From Sarcina sp034439435 (lineage in GTDB: Bacteria > Bacillota > Clostridia > Clostridiales > Clostridiaceae), in the NCBI RefSeq assembly GCF_034439435.1, contig NZ_JAPCKJ010000004.1, forward strand, positions 398,977 to 462,976: 64,000 nt of DNA, written 5' to 3'. Each line of letters starts with the position of its first letter. Position 1 is the stretch's first letter. This document shows positions 50,891-58,859 of this stretch, piece by piece. The position numbers and the translations under genes were made by a program. Below the pieces are notes generated by a model. The model was given only the letters and a program-made list of their open reading frames with translations, had not been told where the DNA came from and made no database searches.

Positions 50891-52273
50891 TTATTTACTA
50901 TCTACTAGATCATATATTGATTCTATTATCTTTTTATATTCCTCTAATTTATTTTTAAGATTTAAATTCTCTTCTTTTAATAAATCATTTTCTTTTGAGA
51001 TCTTATCAATATATTCTTTATCATTATTGCTATTTCCTTTGATTGTTATAAATTCTTCCTTCAATCCTTTTAAAACATCATTTATATTCTCAAATTTTTT
51101 ATCAACCTCTAATATGGCTTTATCTGATGTTATATTATTCTCATCTTCTTTATCTATATCACTCTCTTTAAAAGCATCTATTATTTCTGTGGATGATATA
51201 TCATTTATAAGTTCTATTATTTTCATGCCATAATCTAATGATGGGACCCATTTTCCCCCTAAATCCTCAACATATTTACATATTCCCATTAAATATTGAA
51301 AATGCTTTGGATCTACGCTATTTAGTTTAGGATATCCACTAGCCCCAGCATATAAAGCTAAGTGATCTAAATGAGCTTGTACTCCTTTTATCCATGTATC
51401 AAATTTTGCATGAGCATCTGGTGAATTATCTGTTGATATAGAGGTTTTTAAACCACATGGATTTTTAAACTCCTCTTTAACAATTCCTCCGAATTTTCCG
51501 TATTCTGTTTCTAAAGCAGCTTGAGCATATGCCACTGTAGGATTAACTCCTCCACACTCCTTATATAACTTCCAATATAAATCAGCTAATCCTATAAACT
51601 TTGAAGTAGCACCTTTGTTTTTTGCCCATTGCTTAGCTTGATTTTTATCTTCTAACGGTTCATTTATTATATTGCTTTTAACATCAGTCATATTATATCC
51701 CCCACTAATAACATCACTTTTAACTTCTATAATATTATTTTCCTCTAAATACTTTAAAATCCCTTTAGCTAATCCTTGTGCTATTTTTTCTTTAAAACTA
51801 TAATCCTTAAGTAATTTTTCTTCCTTTGGATTACTTAAATAACATACTTTTATTAGAATAGCTACACTTTCAATTTCCTCTAACTCTTTGTATTTATCAC
51901 TTTCTATGCCTTTAATAGGTAATTCAGTTTCTTTATTTATACATTCTATTATATGCTGACCTATTTCTTTTCCACTTAAGGAATTGCCATCATAAAATAC
52001 TTCTGTCCCAGATTCTATTAAATTATTACTACTATTAAAATGAACTGAAATAAAGCATTTAGGATTCAAACTTTTGGCTATTTTATTTCTTTCATTCTCA
52101 GTTAAATACGTATCATCTCTTCTTGTTAATTTAACACTAAGGTTATTACTTTTTAAAATTGACTCACAAGCCTTACATACATACAAAGTGCATTCCTTTT
52201 CTTTTATTCCACTTATACCAGTAGCACCAACATCATATCCACCATGTCCTGGATCTAGAAGTACATCAATCAT
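50891..52273 (-). CDS. Bifunctional autolysin: amidase_3 plus glucosaminidase
   Basis: 460 residues and no signal peptide. The N-terminal zinc amidase_3 domain (1-175) has DPGHGGYDVG (His10), the ENERNKIA glutamate region and SVHFNSS. A glucosaminidase/lysozyme-like domain follows (about 205-360): GVNPTVAYAQAALETEYGKFGG (in part), NPCGLK and FDTWIKGVQAHLDHLALYA. An acidic coiled-coil tail (about 370-460) is unusual. The enzyme would cut both the peptide stem and glycan strand of peptidoglycan. Lack of a signal peptide is typical of phage endolysins and of mother-cell lysis enzymes. A small membrane peptide gene 54 nt upstream could be its holin-like partner. Confidence 0.9.
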   Translation of the reverse strand: MIDVLLDPGHGGYDVGATGISGIKEKECTLYVCKACESILKSNNLSVKLTRRDDTYLTENERNKIAKSLNPKCFISVHFNSSNNLIESGTEVFYDGNSLSGKEIGQHIIECINKETELPIKGIESDKYKELEEIESVAILIKVCYLSNPKEEKLLKDYSFKEKIAQGLAKGILKYLEENNIIEVKSDVISGGYNMTDVKSNIINEPLEDKNQAKQWAKNKGATSKFIGLADLYWKLYKECGGVNPTVAYAQAALETEYGKFGGIVKEEFKNPCGLKTSISTDNSPDAHAKFDTWIKGVQAHLDHLALYAGASGYPKLNSVDPKHFQYLMGICKYVEDLGGKWVPSLDYGMKIIELINDISSTEIIDAFKESDIDKEDENNITSDKAILEVDKKFENINDVLKGLKEEFITIKGNSNNDKEYIDKISKENDLLKEENLNLKNKLEEYKKIIESIYDLVDSK

Positions 52274-52327
52274 TTATATCCCCTATTATAAAATGCTATC
52301 AATAAATTATATTCCTAAACATATTTT

Positions 52328-52474
52328 TTATTCTAAATTATCATTAACTTCCTCTTTAATACTTTTTGCAAGTTCCTCTTCTAGATATCTATCCGCTTTT
52401 GATGCTGCATTAAATAAAGCCATATAAAACATCCAAATTAGTACTACTACTCCAGTTAAAATAATATATTTCAT
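52328..52474 (-). CDS. 48-residue single-span membrane peptide upstream of the autolysin
   Basis: A short frame from ATG 52474 to TAA 52328-52330, with AAAGGTGAT about 8 nt upstream. The product has one helix (residues 2-22, MKYIILTGVVVLIWMFYMAL) and a charged amphipathic tail (DRYLEEELAKSIKEEVNDNLE, in part). It precedes the signal-less autolysin gene by 54 nt in the same orientation. A helix plus charged tail resembles small holins or spanin-like and pinholin peptides, but many unrelated peptides look the same. Coding status rests on the ribosome site and sensible composition. Confidence 0.55.
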   Translation of the reverse strand: MKYIILTGVVVLIWMFYMALFNAASKADRYLEEELAKSIKEEVNDNLE

Positions 52475-52613
52475 TACATATCACCTTTTCCTATTATTGA
52501 TTTATTGTTTGTTTAAAATACTCTCCAACTTGCAAAAATTTATACACTTTACTAATACGATTTAAATTTGTGCACATAATAATCTTATTAAATAGATTTT
52601 AGGAGGATTTATA

Positions 52614-53963
52614 ATGAATAAAAAATATGACTCTTTATTCAAAGATCTTATTTCATCATATTATTCAGAAGATAATTTCGATGAAAAATTAAATAATATG
52701 ATAAAAGATAATTTTAATAGTAAAGAAGAAGCAATAGAGGTTCTTTCTTCCCTATGTGGAGTTGATATAGATAAAAACTCTAATAATATTGCTTATGATA
52801 TAAAAAAAGCTATCACATCACATAAAATAAAGAAAAATATAGTTGAAAAGGTATCTGTATGTACTGAAAACTGTTCTAAAGATACTAAAGGAAAATGTCA
52901 AAGTCTATGCCCTTTTGATGCAATATTAACTAATCCTTTAGATAACAGTAAATATATAGATCCTAACCTTTGTGAAAACTGTGGTATATGTGTTCAAGTA
53001 TGTGAAAGTGGTCATTTCTTAGATAGAATAGAGCTTCTTCCAATTATTGATTTAATAAAAAATAATGAAAAAGTAATAGCTACTGTTGCTCCTGCCATAG
53101 CTGGGCAATTTGGCGAAAATGTAACATTAGATATGCTAAGAGAAGCTTTTATAAAAATAGGCTTTACTGATATGATTGAAGTTGCCTTTGCAGCTGATAT
53201 GTTATCAATAAAGGAAGCTGTTGAATTTAATCACCATGTAGAAAAAACTGGAGATGTATTAATAACCTCTTGTTGTTGCCCTATGTGGGTTGGTATGTTA
53301 AGAAAATGTTATAACGACTTAGTAAAAGATGTATCTCCTTCTGTTTCTCCTATGATTGCAGCTGGAAGAGTAATTAAAAAATTAAATAAAGATGCTAAAG
53401 TTGTTTTTGTAGGTCCATGTATAGCTAAAAAAGCTGAAGCAAGAGAAAAAGATTTAGCTGGTACTATAGATTATGTTTTAACTTTTGAAGAACTTAAAGG
53501 GATATTCGAGGCTTTAAAAATAGATCCATCTAATATGAAAGGAGTTCCATCAATAGAATATACATCTAGAGGTGGAAGACTATACGCTAGAACTGGTGGT
53601 GTTTCTGAAGCTATAAATGATGTTGTTAAAGAATTATATCCAGATAAAGCTAAAATCTTCAAATCAGTTCAAGCAAGTGGTGTTAAGGAATGTAAAGAAC
53701 TTCTAAACAAATTGCAAGATGGCGAATTAAAAGCAAGCTTTGTTGAAGGTATGGGATGTGTTGGAGGATGCGTTGGTGGTCCTAAAAGAATTGTTGACCC
53801 TAGTATAGGAAAAAAACATGTTGATGAAGTTGCCTATAGCGCTCCAATCAAAGTTGCTACCCATAGCCATACTATGGATGAAGTATTATCTAAACTAGGA
53901 ATCACATCACTTGAATGTTTTGAAAACAAAGAAAAAATTTCTATCTTCGAAAGAGAATTTTAA
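52614..53963 (+). CDS. Group-B-like [FeFe] hydrogenase
   Basis: 449 residues. Two [4Fe-4S] sites lie N-terminally: an unusual set Cys83, Cys87, Cys95 and Cys99, and a regular CxxCxxCxxxC at 120-130. The H-cluster domain has TSCCCPMW (218-225), VGPCIAKKAEA with Cys269, and EGMGCVGGCVGG with Cys382 and Cys386. These differ from the M2/M3 enzymes used for fermentative hydrogen production and match the less studied group B form. It probably evolves or senses H2 with ferredoxin as partner. TAGGAGG precedes ATG 52614. No maturation genes (hydEFG) are adjacent. Confidence 0.88.
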   Translation: MNKKYDSLFKDLISSYYSEDNFDEKLNNMIKDNFNSKEEAIEVLSSLCGVDIDKNSNNIAYDIKKAITSHKIKKNIVEKVSVCTENCSKDTKGKCQSLCPFDAILTNPLDNSKYIDPNLCENCGICVQVCESGHFLDRIELLPIIDLIKNNEKVIATVAPAIAGQFGENVTLDMLREAFIKIGFTDMIEVAFAADMLSIKEAVEFNHHVEKTGDVLITSCCCPMWVGMLRKCYNDLVKDVSPSVSPMIAAGRVIKKLNKDAKVVFVGPCIAKKAEAREKDLAGTIDYVLTFEELKGIFEALKIDPSNMKGVPSIEYTSRGGRLYARTGGVSEAINDVVKELYPDKAKIFKSVQASGVKECKELLNKLQDGELKASFVEGMGCVGGCVGGPKRIVDPSIGKKHVDEVAYSAPIKVATHSHTMDEVLSKLGITSLECFENKEKISIFEREF

Positions 53964-54074
53964 AACTTATTTTTTAGAATCAATAAGCTTAAATTTCTTT
54001 TCAAAGAAGTATAAATATTTAATCTTACCTTCAATATAATTTATATGATAAACTGTATTGGGGGTGAGGCAACA

Positions 54075-54728
54075 ATGCTTAACAATATAAAAGGTGTAAT
54101 CTTTGATTTAGATGGAACTTTAGTTGATTCAATGGGAGTATGGGCTAAAATAGATGTTGATTATCTAAATGGTCTCGGCCATGAAGTTCCTAAGAACCTT
54201 AAAGAAGAAATCACTCATTTAGGCTTCAACGAAGTTGCTAAATATTTTAAAGAAAGATTTAATATAGCAGATTCAGAAGAAGAAATAATGAAAACATGGC
54301 ATGACATGGCCTATATAGAATATAAAGAAAACATAAAACTTAAACCTGGTGCGAAAGAGTTCCTTAATCAGTTAAAACAATCTAATATAAAAATAGGATT
54401 AGCTACTAGTAACTCTTATCCATTATTAGAAGTTTCTCTAAAATCAAATGATATATTTGATTTATTTGATTCAATAACAATAACAGGAGAAGTTTCTAGA
54501 GGAAAAAATTTTCCTGATGTTTATTTATTAGCAGCTGAGAGATTAGGCTTAGATCCTAAAGACTGTGCAGTTTTTGAAGATATCCTACCTGCAGTTAAAG
54601 GTGCTCTTAGTGCTGGAATGAAAGTATTCGCTGTGGAAGACCATACTGTTTCTGATGAGGAAAGAGCTCAAATCAAAGAGCATGCACATGAATACATAGA
54701 ATCTTTTAATGATTTACTTGTAAAATAA
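54075..54728 (+). CDS. HAD-superfamily phosphatase (beta-phosphoglucomutase-like)
   Basis: 217 residues from ATG 54075, with GGGGGTGAGG upstream; the ATG at 54045 lies before that ribosome site. HAD motif I is FDLDGTLVDSM (near residues 10-20), motif II is GLATSNS, the lysine is in TGEVSRGKNFPDVYLLAAERLGL, and motif III is FEDILPAVKGALSAG. A helical cap follows motif I, so it is subclass I (PGMB/phosphoglycolate-phosphatase type). The substrate is a small sugar phosphate or similar; it cannot be named from sequence. Monocistronic; the palindromic element at 54753-54850 lies just downstream. Confidence 0.88.
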   Translation: MLNNIKGVIFDLDGTLVDSMGVWAKIDVDYLNGLGHEVPKNLKEEITHLGFNEVAKYFKERFNIADSEEEIMKTWHDMAYIEYKENIKLKPGAKEFLNQLKQSNIKIGLATSNSYPLLEVSLKSNDIFDLFDSITITGEVSRGKNFPDVYLLAAERLGLDPKDCAVFEDILPAVKGALSAGMKVFAVEDHTVSDEERAQIKEHAHEYIESFNDLLVK

Positions 54729-54752
54729 CATTATGTTAATTAATAAAAAAAA

Positions 54753-54850
54753 GACTATATCATAACTTAATAATAAAACTTATAAATAGTATGAAAAGAA
54801 TATCTCTAGGAACCTATTTATAAGTTTTTTAAGTTATATTTGATACAGTC
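54753..54850. repeat. Long palindromic element, GTATCAAA family (copy C)
   Basis: A 98-bp imperfect palindrome: GACTATATCATAACTTAA on the left and the complement of GACTGTATCAAATATAACTT on the right, with shared inner CTTATAAATAG blocks. It closely resembles copy A at 336-446. It separates the convergent HAD and glycosyltransferase genes and probably terminates both. Confidence 0.7.
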
Positions 54851-54860
54851 TCTTTTGCTT

Positions 54861-56294
54861 CTATTCTAGCCCCTTAATTGACTTCTTTATTAATTCAGCT
54901 CTATTGTCCCAAGTATTTTCTTCCGCTTCCTTCTTTAAGATTTTAAAATATTTTCTATCTCTTAATCCTAATTTTAATGACCTATCAATATTTCTTATGA
55001 ATTCATCATAATCCTTTGAAACCATACAAGAATTATAATTTTTACATTCATTTATATCCGTAGTTACTATTGGTTTTTCTAAAGCCATATATTCAAAGAT
55101 TTTTAATGGAGAAGTAGAATCTGTTATGTCATTTTTTATGAATGGTACTATACAAACATCAAAGCATTTTGAATAATTAATTAAGTCCTTATAATCAATC
55201 ATTCCTAGATAAGATACATTAGAATAATTTTTTAAATTACTTTGGCCATAAGAACCATCATAATCCATTCCTATTAAAATAATCTCATATTCTTCTCTCT
55301 CCTTAGCTAATTTTTCAATTAGCTTATAATCAAACCATTTTGCTAAAGCACCATAATATCCTATTATAGGTCTTCTTTTCTTAACTATAGGCTGAATTTC
55401 TTTTCCTATCTCACGTCCATGCTTTTTAAAATCTTCTAAATTAACTGCATTTGGAGCTAAAATATTATTTTCATTTTCACCTCTAAAACTATTTGCAATT
55501 TCTTTTAATTTTCTAGCTGTTGAAACAACCAATACATTATCCTTATCTCTTAAAAGTCTTTCATGATCCTCTATCATTTTAGGAGTTATCTCATATCCAC
55601 TTATCTCGCTTGATAGCTCATCTACGAAATCATATATAACTTTAAAACCTTTATCCATATATGTTTTTATTTTTTCATAGTCAACTGAATTTAAACAAGT
55701 TGCATAAACATGTACAAATTTAGGTTTATTTATTGTTTTTATAGCTTCAAAAAAAGCTATATTTAAACTATACATATCTAAATTAAGAACATATAAATTA
55801 TCTTTTATCTTTTCAATAGAATATATATTATCATTTTTTATATCACTTCTATATATATATAATATTTTTTTATTACTTAAAGCCTCCGCTAAATGTTGAG
55901 GTCTTTGTTTCATTTCTATGTTCCATCCGAATGAAGCATGAAATACAATAATTTCATCAAACTCTTCAGTTTCTAATATATTTTTTATTTTTTCATAAAA
56001 ACAATTAAACTGCGCTTCAAATAATATAGAGCTTATTGCATCATCTATATATTTAGATGTTTTTGAACACACCTCATTTAATTTACCTGATAATATATCA
56101 TCTTCAGTAATTTTATTTTCATAATGAGAAACATTATTTCCCTCATCATTAACATCTGTAGTAACCTCTAAATCAGAGTATATAAGTTCCTTTAACTTTA
56201 AATTTTTTATAAGCCAACTATTTAATTCTAGCTTCTGTTCATATGTAAAATCCCCAATATTTTTTTCTAACATAACTTCAAAAATATTCTTCAT
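54861..56294 (-). CDS. Glycosyltransferase (GT4-like), paralogue 1
   Basis: 477 residues. A GT-B enzyme with an extra N-terminal region (about 1-105, helical and acidic) that its two paralogues lack. Shared landmarks are VFHASFGWNIEMKQRPQHLAEAL (in part), VYATCLNSVDYEKIKTYMDKGFKVIYDFVDELSSEISG (in part), YYGALAKWFDYKLIEKLAKE and the sugar-nucleotide site STSPLKIFEYMALEKPIVTT. The C-terminal glutamate in KIFEYM is the usual retaining-GT donor contact. A hairpin at 56368-56405 separates it from the ABC gene upstream, so it may have its own promoter or be expressed at a reduced level. It probably adds sugars to the exported glycan. Confidence 0.85.
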   Translation of the reverse strand: MKNIFEVMLEKNIGDFTYEQKLELNSWLIKNLKLKELIYSDLEVTTDVNDEGNNVSHYENKITEDDILSGKLNEVCSKTSKYIDDAISSILFEAQFNCFYEKIKNILETEEFDEIIVFHASFGWNIEMKQRPQHLAEALSNKKILYIYRSDIKNDNIYSIEKIKDNLYVLNLDMYSLNIAFFEAIKTINKPKFVHVYATCLNSVDYEKIKTYMDKGFKVIYDFVDELSSEISGYEITPKMIEDHERLLRDKDNVLVVSTARKLKEIANSFRGENENNILAPNAVNLEDFKKHGREIGKEIQPIVKKRRPIIGYYGALAKWFDYKLIEKLAKEREEYEIILIGMDYDGSYGQSNLKNYSNVSYLGMIDYKDLINYSKCFDVCIVPFIKNDITDSTSPLKIFEYMALEKPIVTTDINECKNYNSCMVSKDYDEFIRNIDRSLKLGLRDRKYFKILKKEAEENTWDNRAELIKKSIKGLE

Positions 56295-56367
56295 AAAAAT
56301 TCTCCTTATTTAAAAGACTTTAATACTTTTACATTATTAACATCTTTTCATATAATTAGTACACAAA

Positions 56368-56405
56368 AGAGGATATTAACCATATAATTTATGGTTATAT
56401 CCTCT
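56368..56405 (-). terminator. Hairpin between the second Wzt gene and glycosyltransferase 1
   Basis: AGAGGATATTAACCAT (56368-56383) pairs almost perfectly with 56391-56405. On the minus strand it is followed by TTTTGTGT. A partial terminator is likely, isolating the last glycosyltransferase gene. Confidence 0.6.
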
Positions 56406-56410
56406 CTCTT

Positions 56411-57592
56411 TTATGACCATGTAGAATCTAAAAATACAAAACCTTCAGTTTCAGCTTCATTTTGCACTTCAAATGAAACAACATTTTCTTGTGTTTCTAA
56501 AGCAACAAGATTTTGACTTTCTGAAAATATAACATCTAAGTAATAAATTCCTTCCTTAACATCTAGGGAATCTATTTTAAAAGTCATCTTATTTTTTCCT
56601 TTTTTCCAAGGTATAGTGAATTCATCAACATTACTATTTACTGAGAATATAAACTGATCTGCATTTTTGAACTCGCAAGGCTCTTTATAAGCTCTTCTCA
56701 TTTCAATAGTAATACCAGCATTTTTAACTGATGGATTTAATACATCATATTCAATTAAAAATTCTATATCTTCGCCTTTTCTATAAGCTTTTTTCTTATT
56801 TATTATTTCTACATTATTAAGTTCAACAAATTTTCCTGTCTCAAGTTCTTCTTTAGAATCACTTTTCATAAGCTTATCATAGTATTTTTCAACTATATCG
56901 AAAGATGGACCTATATCCATAACCTTTCCCTTTTCAAGCCATATAGCTCTTTCACAGAAGGTTTGAACTGTTTCAAGTCCATGCGATACATAAAGAACTG
57001 TTTTACCAGCCTCTTTAAATTCATTAAACTTATCCATACATTTCTTTTGGAATCCAACGTCTCCGACGGATAAAATTTCATCTACAATAAGTATATCTGG
57101 ATTAATATTTATAGCAACAGCAAAAGCTAATCTAGCATACATACCACTTGAATAACTTTTAACTGGTTGATTTATAAATTCTCCAATATCAGCAAATTCA
57201 ATAATATTATCTTTTACATTATCTATTTCTTCTTTAGTCAATCCTACTAAGCTTCCATTGAAATATATATTTTCTTCTCCAGTAAGTTCTGGATTAAAGC
57301 CAGTTCCTAATTCTAAAAGAGAAGATACTCTTCCATTAACATTAACTTCTCCTGAAGATGGAAATGAAACTCCTGTTAATATCTTTAATAAAGTTGATTT
57401 TCCAGCACCATTATTACCAATAATACCAACTATTTCACCTCTATTTACATGAAAAGAAACATCCGTTAAGGCTTTAAATTCTTTAACTTCTCTTTTTCCA
57501 AAAGGATTTATTATATTTTTTATTCTACCTGATTTTGAATCGTAAACTCTGTAATTTTTACAAAGATTTTTTACTTCTATTGCCTTTTCCAT
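56411..57592 (-). CDS. Wzt-type polysaccharide ABC ATPase, copy 2
   Basis: 393 residues. The ATPase domain (about 1-240) has FHVNRGEIVGIIGNNGAGKST (Walker A GNNGAGKST), SSLLELGTGFNPELTGEENIYFNG (in part), KSYSSGMYARLAFAVAI (signature) and ILIVDEILSVGDVGF (Walker B). The C-terminal beta-sandwich (about 250-393) is the Wzt substrate-binding domain that recognises the modified end of a glycan chain. It would work with the single Wzm permease at 61347-62159. Its C-terminal domain differs clearly from that of copy 1, so the two may recognise different glycan ends. GGGGGAG precedes ATG 57592. Confidence 0.92.
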   Translation of the reverse strand: MEKAIEVKNLCKNYRVYDSKSGRIKNIINPFGKREVKEFKALTDVSFHVNRGEIVGIIGNNGAGKSTLLKILTGVSFPSSGEVNVNGRVSSLLELGTGFNPELTGEENIYFNGSLVGLTKEEIDNVKDNIIEFADIGEFINQPVKSYSSGMYARLAFAVAININPDILIVDEILSVGDVGFQKKCMDKFNEFKEAGKTVLYVSHGLETVQTFCERAIWLEKGKVMDIGPSFDIVEKYYDKLMKSDSKEELETGKFVELNNVEIINKKKAYRKGEDIEFLIEYDVLNPSVKNAGITIEMRRAYKEPCEFKNADQFIFSVNSNVDEFTIPWKKGKNKMTFKIDSLDVKEGIYYLDVIFSESQNLVALETQENVVSFEVQNEAETEGFVFLDSTWS

Positions 57593-57605
57593 GATTTCTC
57601 CCCCA

Positions 57606-58841
57606 TTAAGAGTTTAATATAAGCTCCTTAATGTCTTTTGCCTTTTGTCTCCAAGTATTTTGATTTCCTTCTTTTCTAAGTAAATCTATATACTCCGTAG
57701 AATATTCTAATTCAGCAGCTTTTTTAATATTATTTATAAAATCTTCATGAGAATCACTTACTAGTGGTGATTCATACTTTCTACACTCTGGTAAAGCTGT
57801 TGTAACTATTGGTTTACCTAAAGCCATATATTCAAATAACTTTACTGGTGAAGTAGCTTCTGTTATCTCATTAACAACAAAAGGAATTATAGAAACATTA
57901 AAGAATTTAGAGTATGTTGGAAGTTCATTATAGTTAACAGTACCTAAATAATGAACATTATCTAATTTTAGTATTCCACTCTTTCCTAATGATTGATCAT
58001 AATCTATTCCTATAAGAACTATTTCATAGTCATCCTTAAACTCTTCAGCAAGCTCTTTTATTAAATCATAATCAAACCAACTTGCTAAAGCTCCAAAATA
58101 ACCAATCACCTTTTTCTTACTCTTAACAATCTTTTTCATCTTTTCAGGAACTTTTTTGCAATCAATATCTGCAAAATGCTCATATTGAACTCCATTAGTT
58201 ACAAGAGCTAATTTATTTTCTCCTCTTAATTCCTTAGCCTCTTGATATAGTTTATCAGCTGTTGTTACAACATATACCTTTTCAGTATCTTCAAGCATTC
58301 TCTTATGACTTGCTTTTACTTCATCTGATATTTTATGTCCAGCAATCTCATCTGATAAATCATCAACATATTCATATATGATTTTAAAATCTCTATCAGT
58401 AAATTTCTTTAACCAACTATCATATTCAACAAATGAAGTTGAATAAATTTGTCCAAAAGCAGGTACTCCACTTTGAGATACTATGTCTATTAAGCACTCT
58501 TGAAGCCAGTATAAATCTGTATTTACTAAATAAAGATTATCAGCCATCTTTTTATATGTTTCTATATCTTTATCAACATATGGTGATGCTTTATAGAAAT
58601 ATAAAACATTTTCCTTAGCTAAGTTTAAAGCTATATGTTGAGGTCTTTGGAACATTTTAACCTCAAATCCAAAGTAAACATCAAATATAACTATAGCATC
58701 ATAGTTTCCGTTCTTTATTGCTCCAGTTATTTCATCAAAGAATACTTGTTTTTGGTCTTCATGTCCTTTTTCTCTATACTTAAGTAACATTGGTTTCAAT
58801 ATAGGTCTTAATACATTTTTAATTTTTCTTTTTAAACTCAT
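57606..58841 (-). CDS. Glycosyltransferase (GT4-like), paralogue 2
   Basis: 411 residues. Close relative of its two neighbours: VFDVYFGFEVKMFQRPQHIALNL, DLYWLQECLIDIVSQSGVPAF, KIIYEYVDDLSDEIAGHKIS, YFGALASWFDYDLIKELAEE and the donor-site SPVKLFEYMALGKPIVTTALPE. The GT-B fold is inferred. The start overlaps GAGAGGTTAATAGG before ATG 58841. It lies between the two Wzt genes, which suggests its product modifies or extends the polymer that they export. Sugar specificity is unknown. A basic N-terminal helix may touch the membrane. Confidence 0.88.
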   Translation of the reverse strand: MSLKRKIKNVLRPILKPMLLKYREKGHEDQKQVFFDEITGAIKNGNYDAIVIFDVYFGFEVKMFQRPQHIALNLAKENVLYFYKASPYVDKDIETYKKMADNLYLVNTDLYWLQECLIDIVSQSGVPAFGQIYSTSFVEYDSWLKKFTDRDFKIIYEYVDDLSDEIAGHKISDEVKASHKRMLEDTEKVYVVTTADKLYQEAKELRGENKLALVTNGVQYEHFADIDCKKVPEKMKKIVKSKKKVIGYFGALASWFDYDLIKELAEEFKDDYEIVLIGIDYDQSLGKSGILKLDNVHYLGTVNYNELPTYSKFFNVSIIPFVVNEITEATSPVKLFEYMALGKPIVTTALPECRKYESPLVSDSHEDFINNIKKAAELEYSTEYIDLLRKEGNQNTWRQKAKDIKELILNS

Positions 58842-58859
58842 CCTATTAACCTCTCACTA

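Noticed and set aside
50600..52500. Integrated prophage at tRNA-Pro
   Set aside because: No integrase, phage structural genes or duplicated tRNA 3' end was seen. Only the lysis-like gene pair is suggestive.
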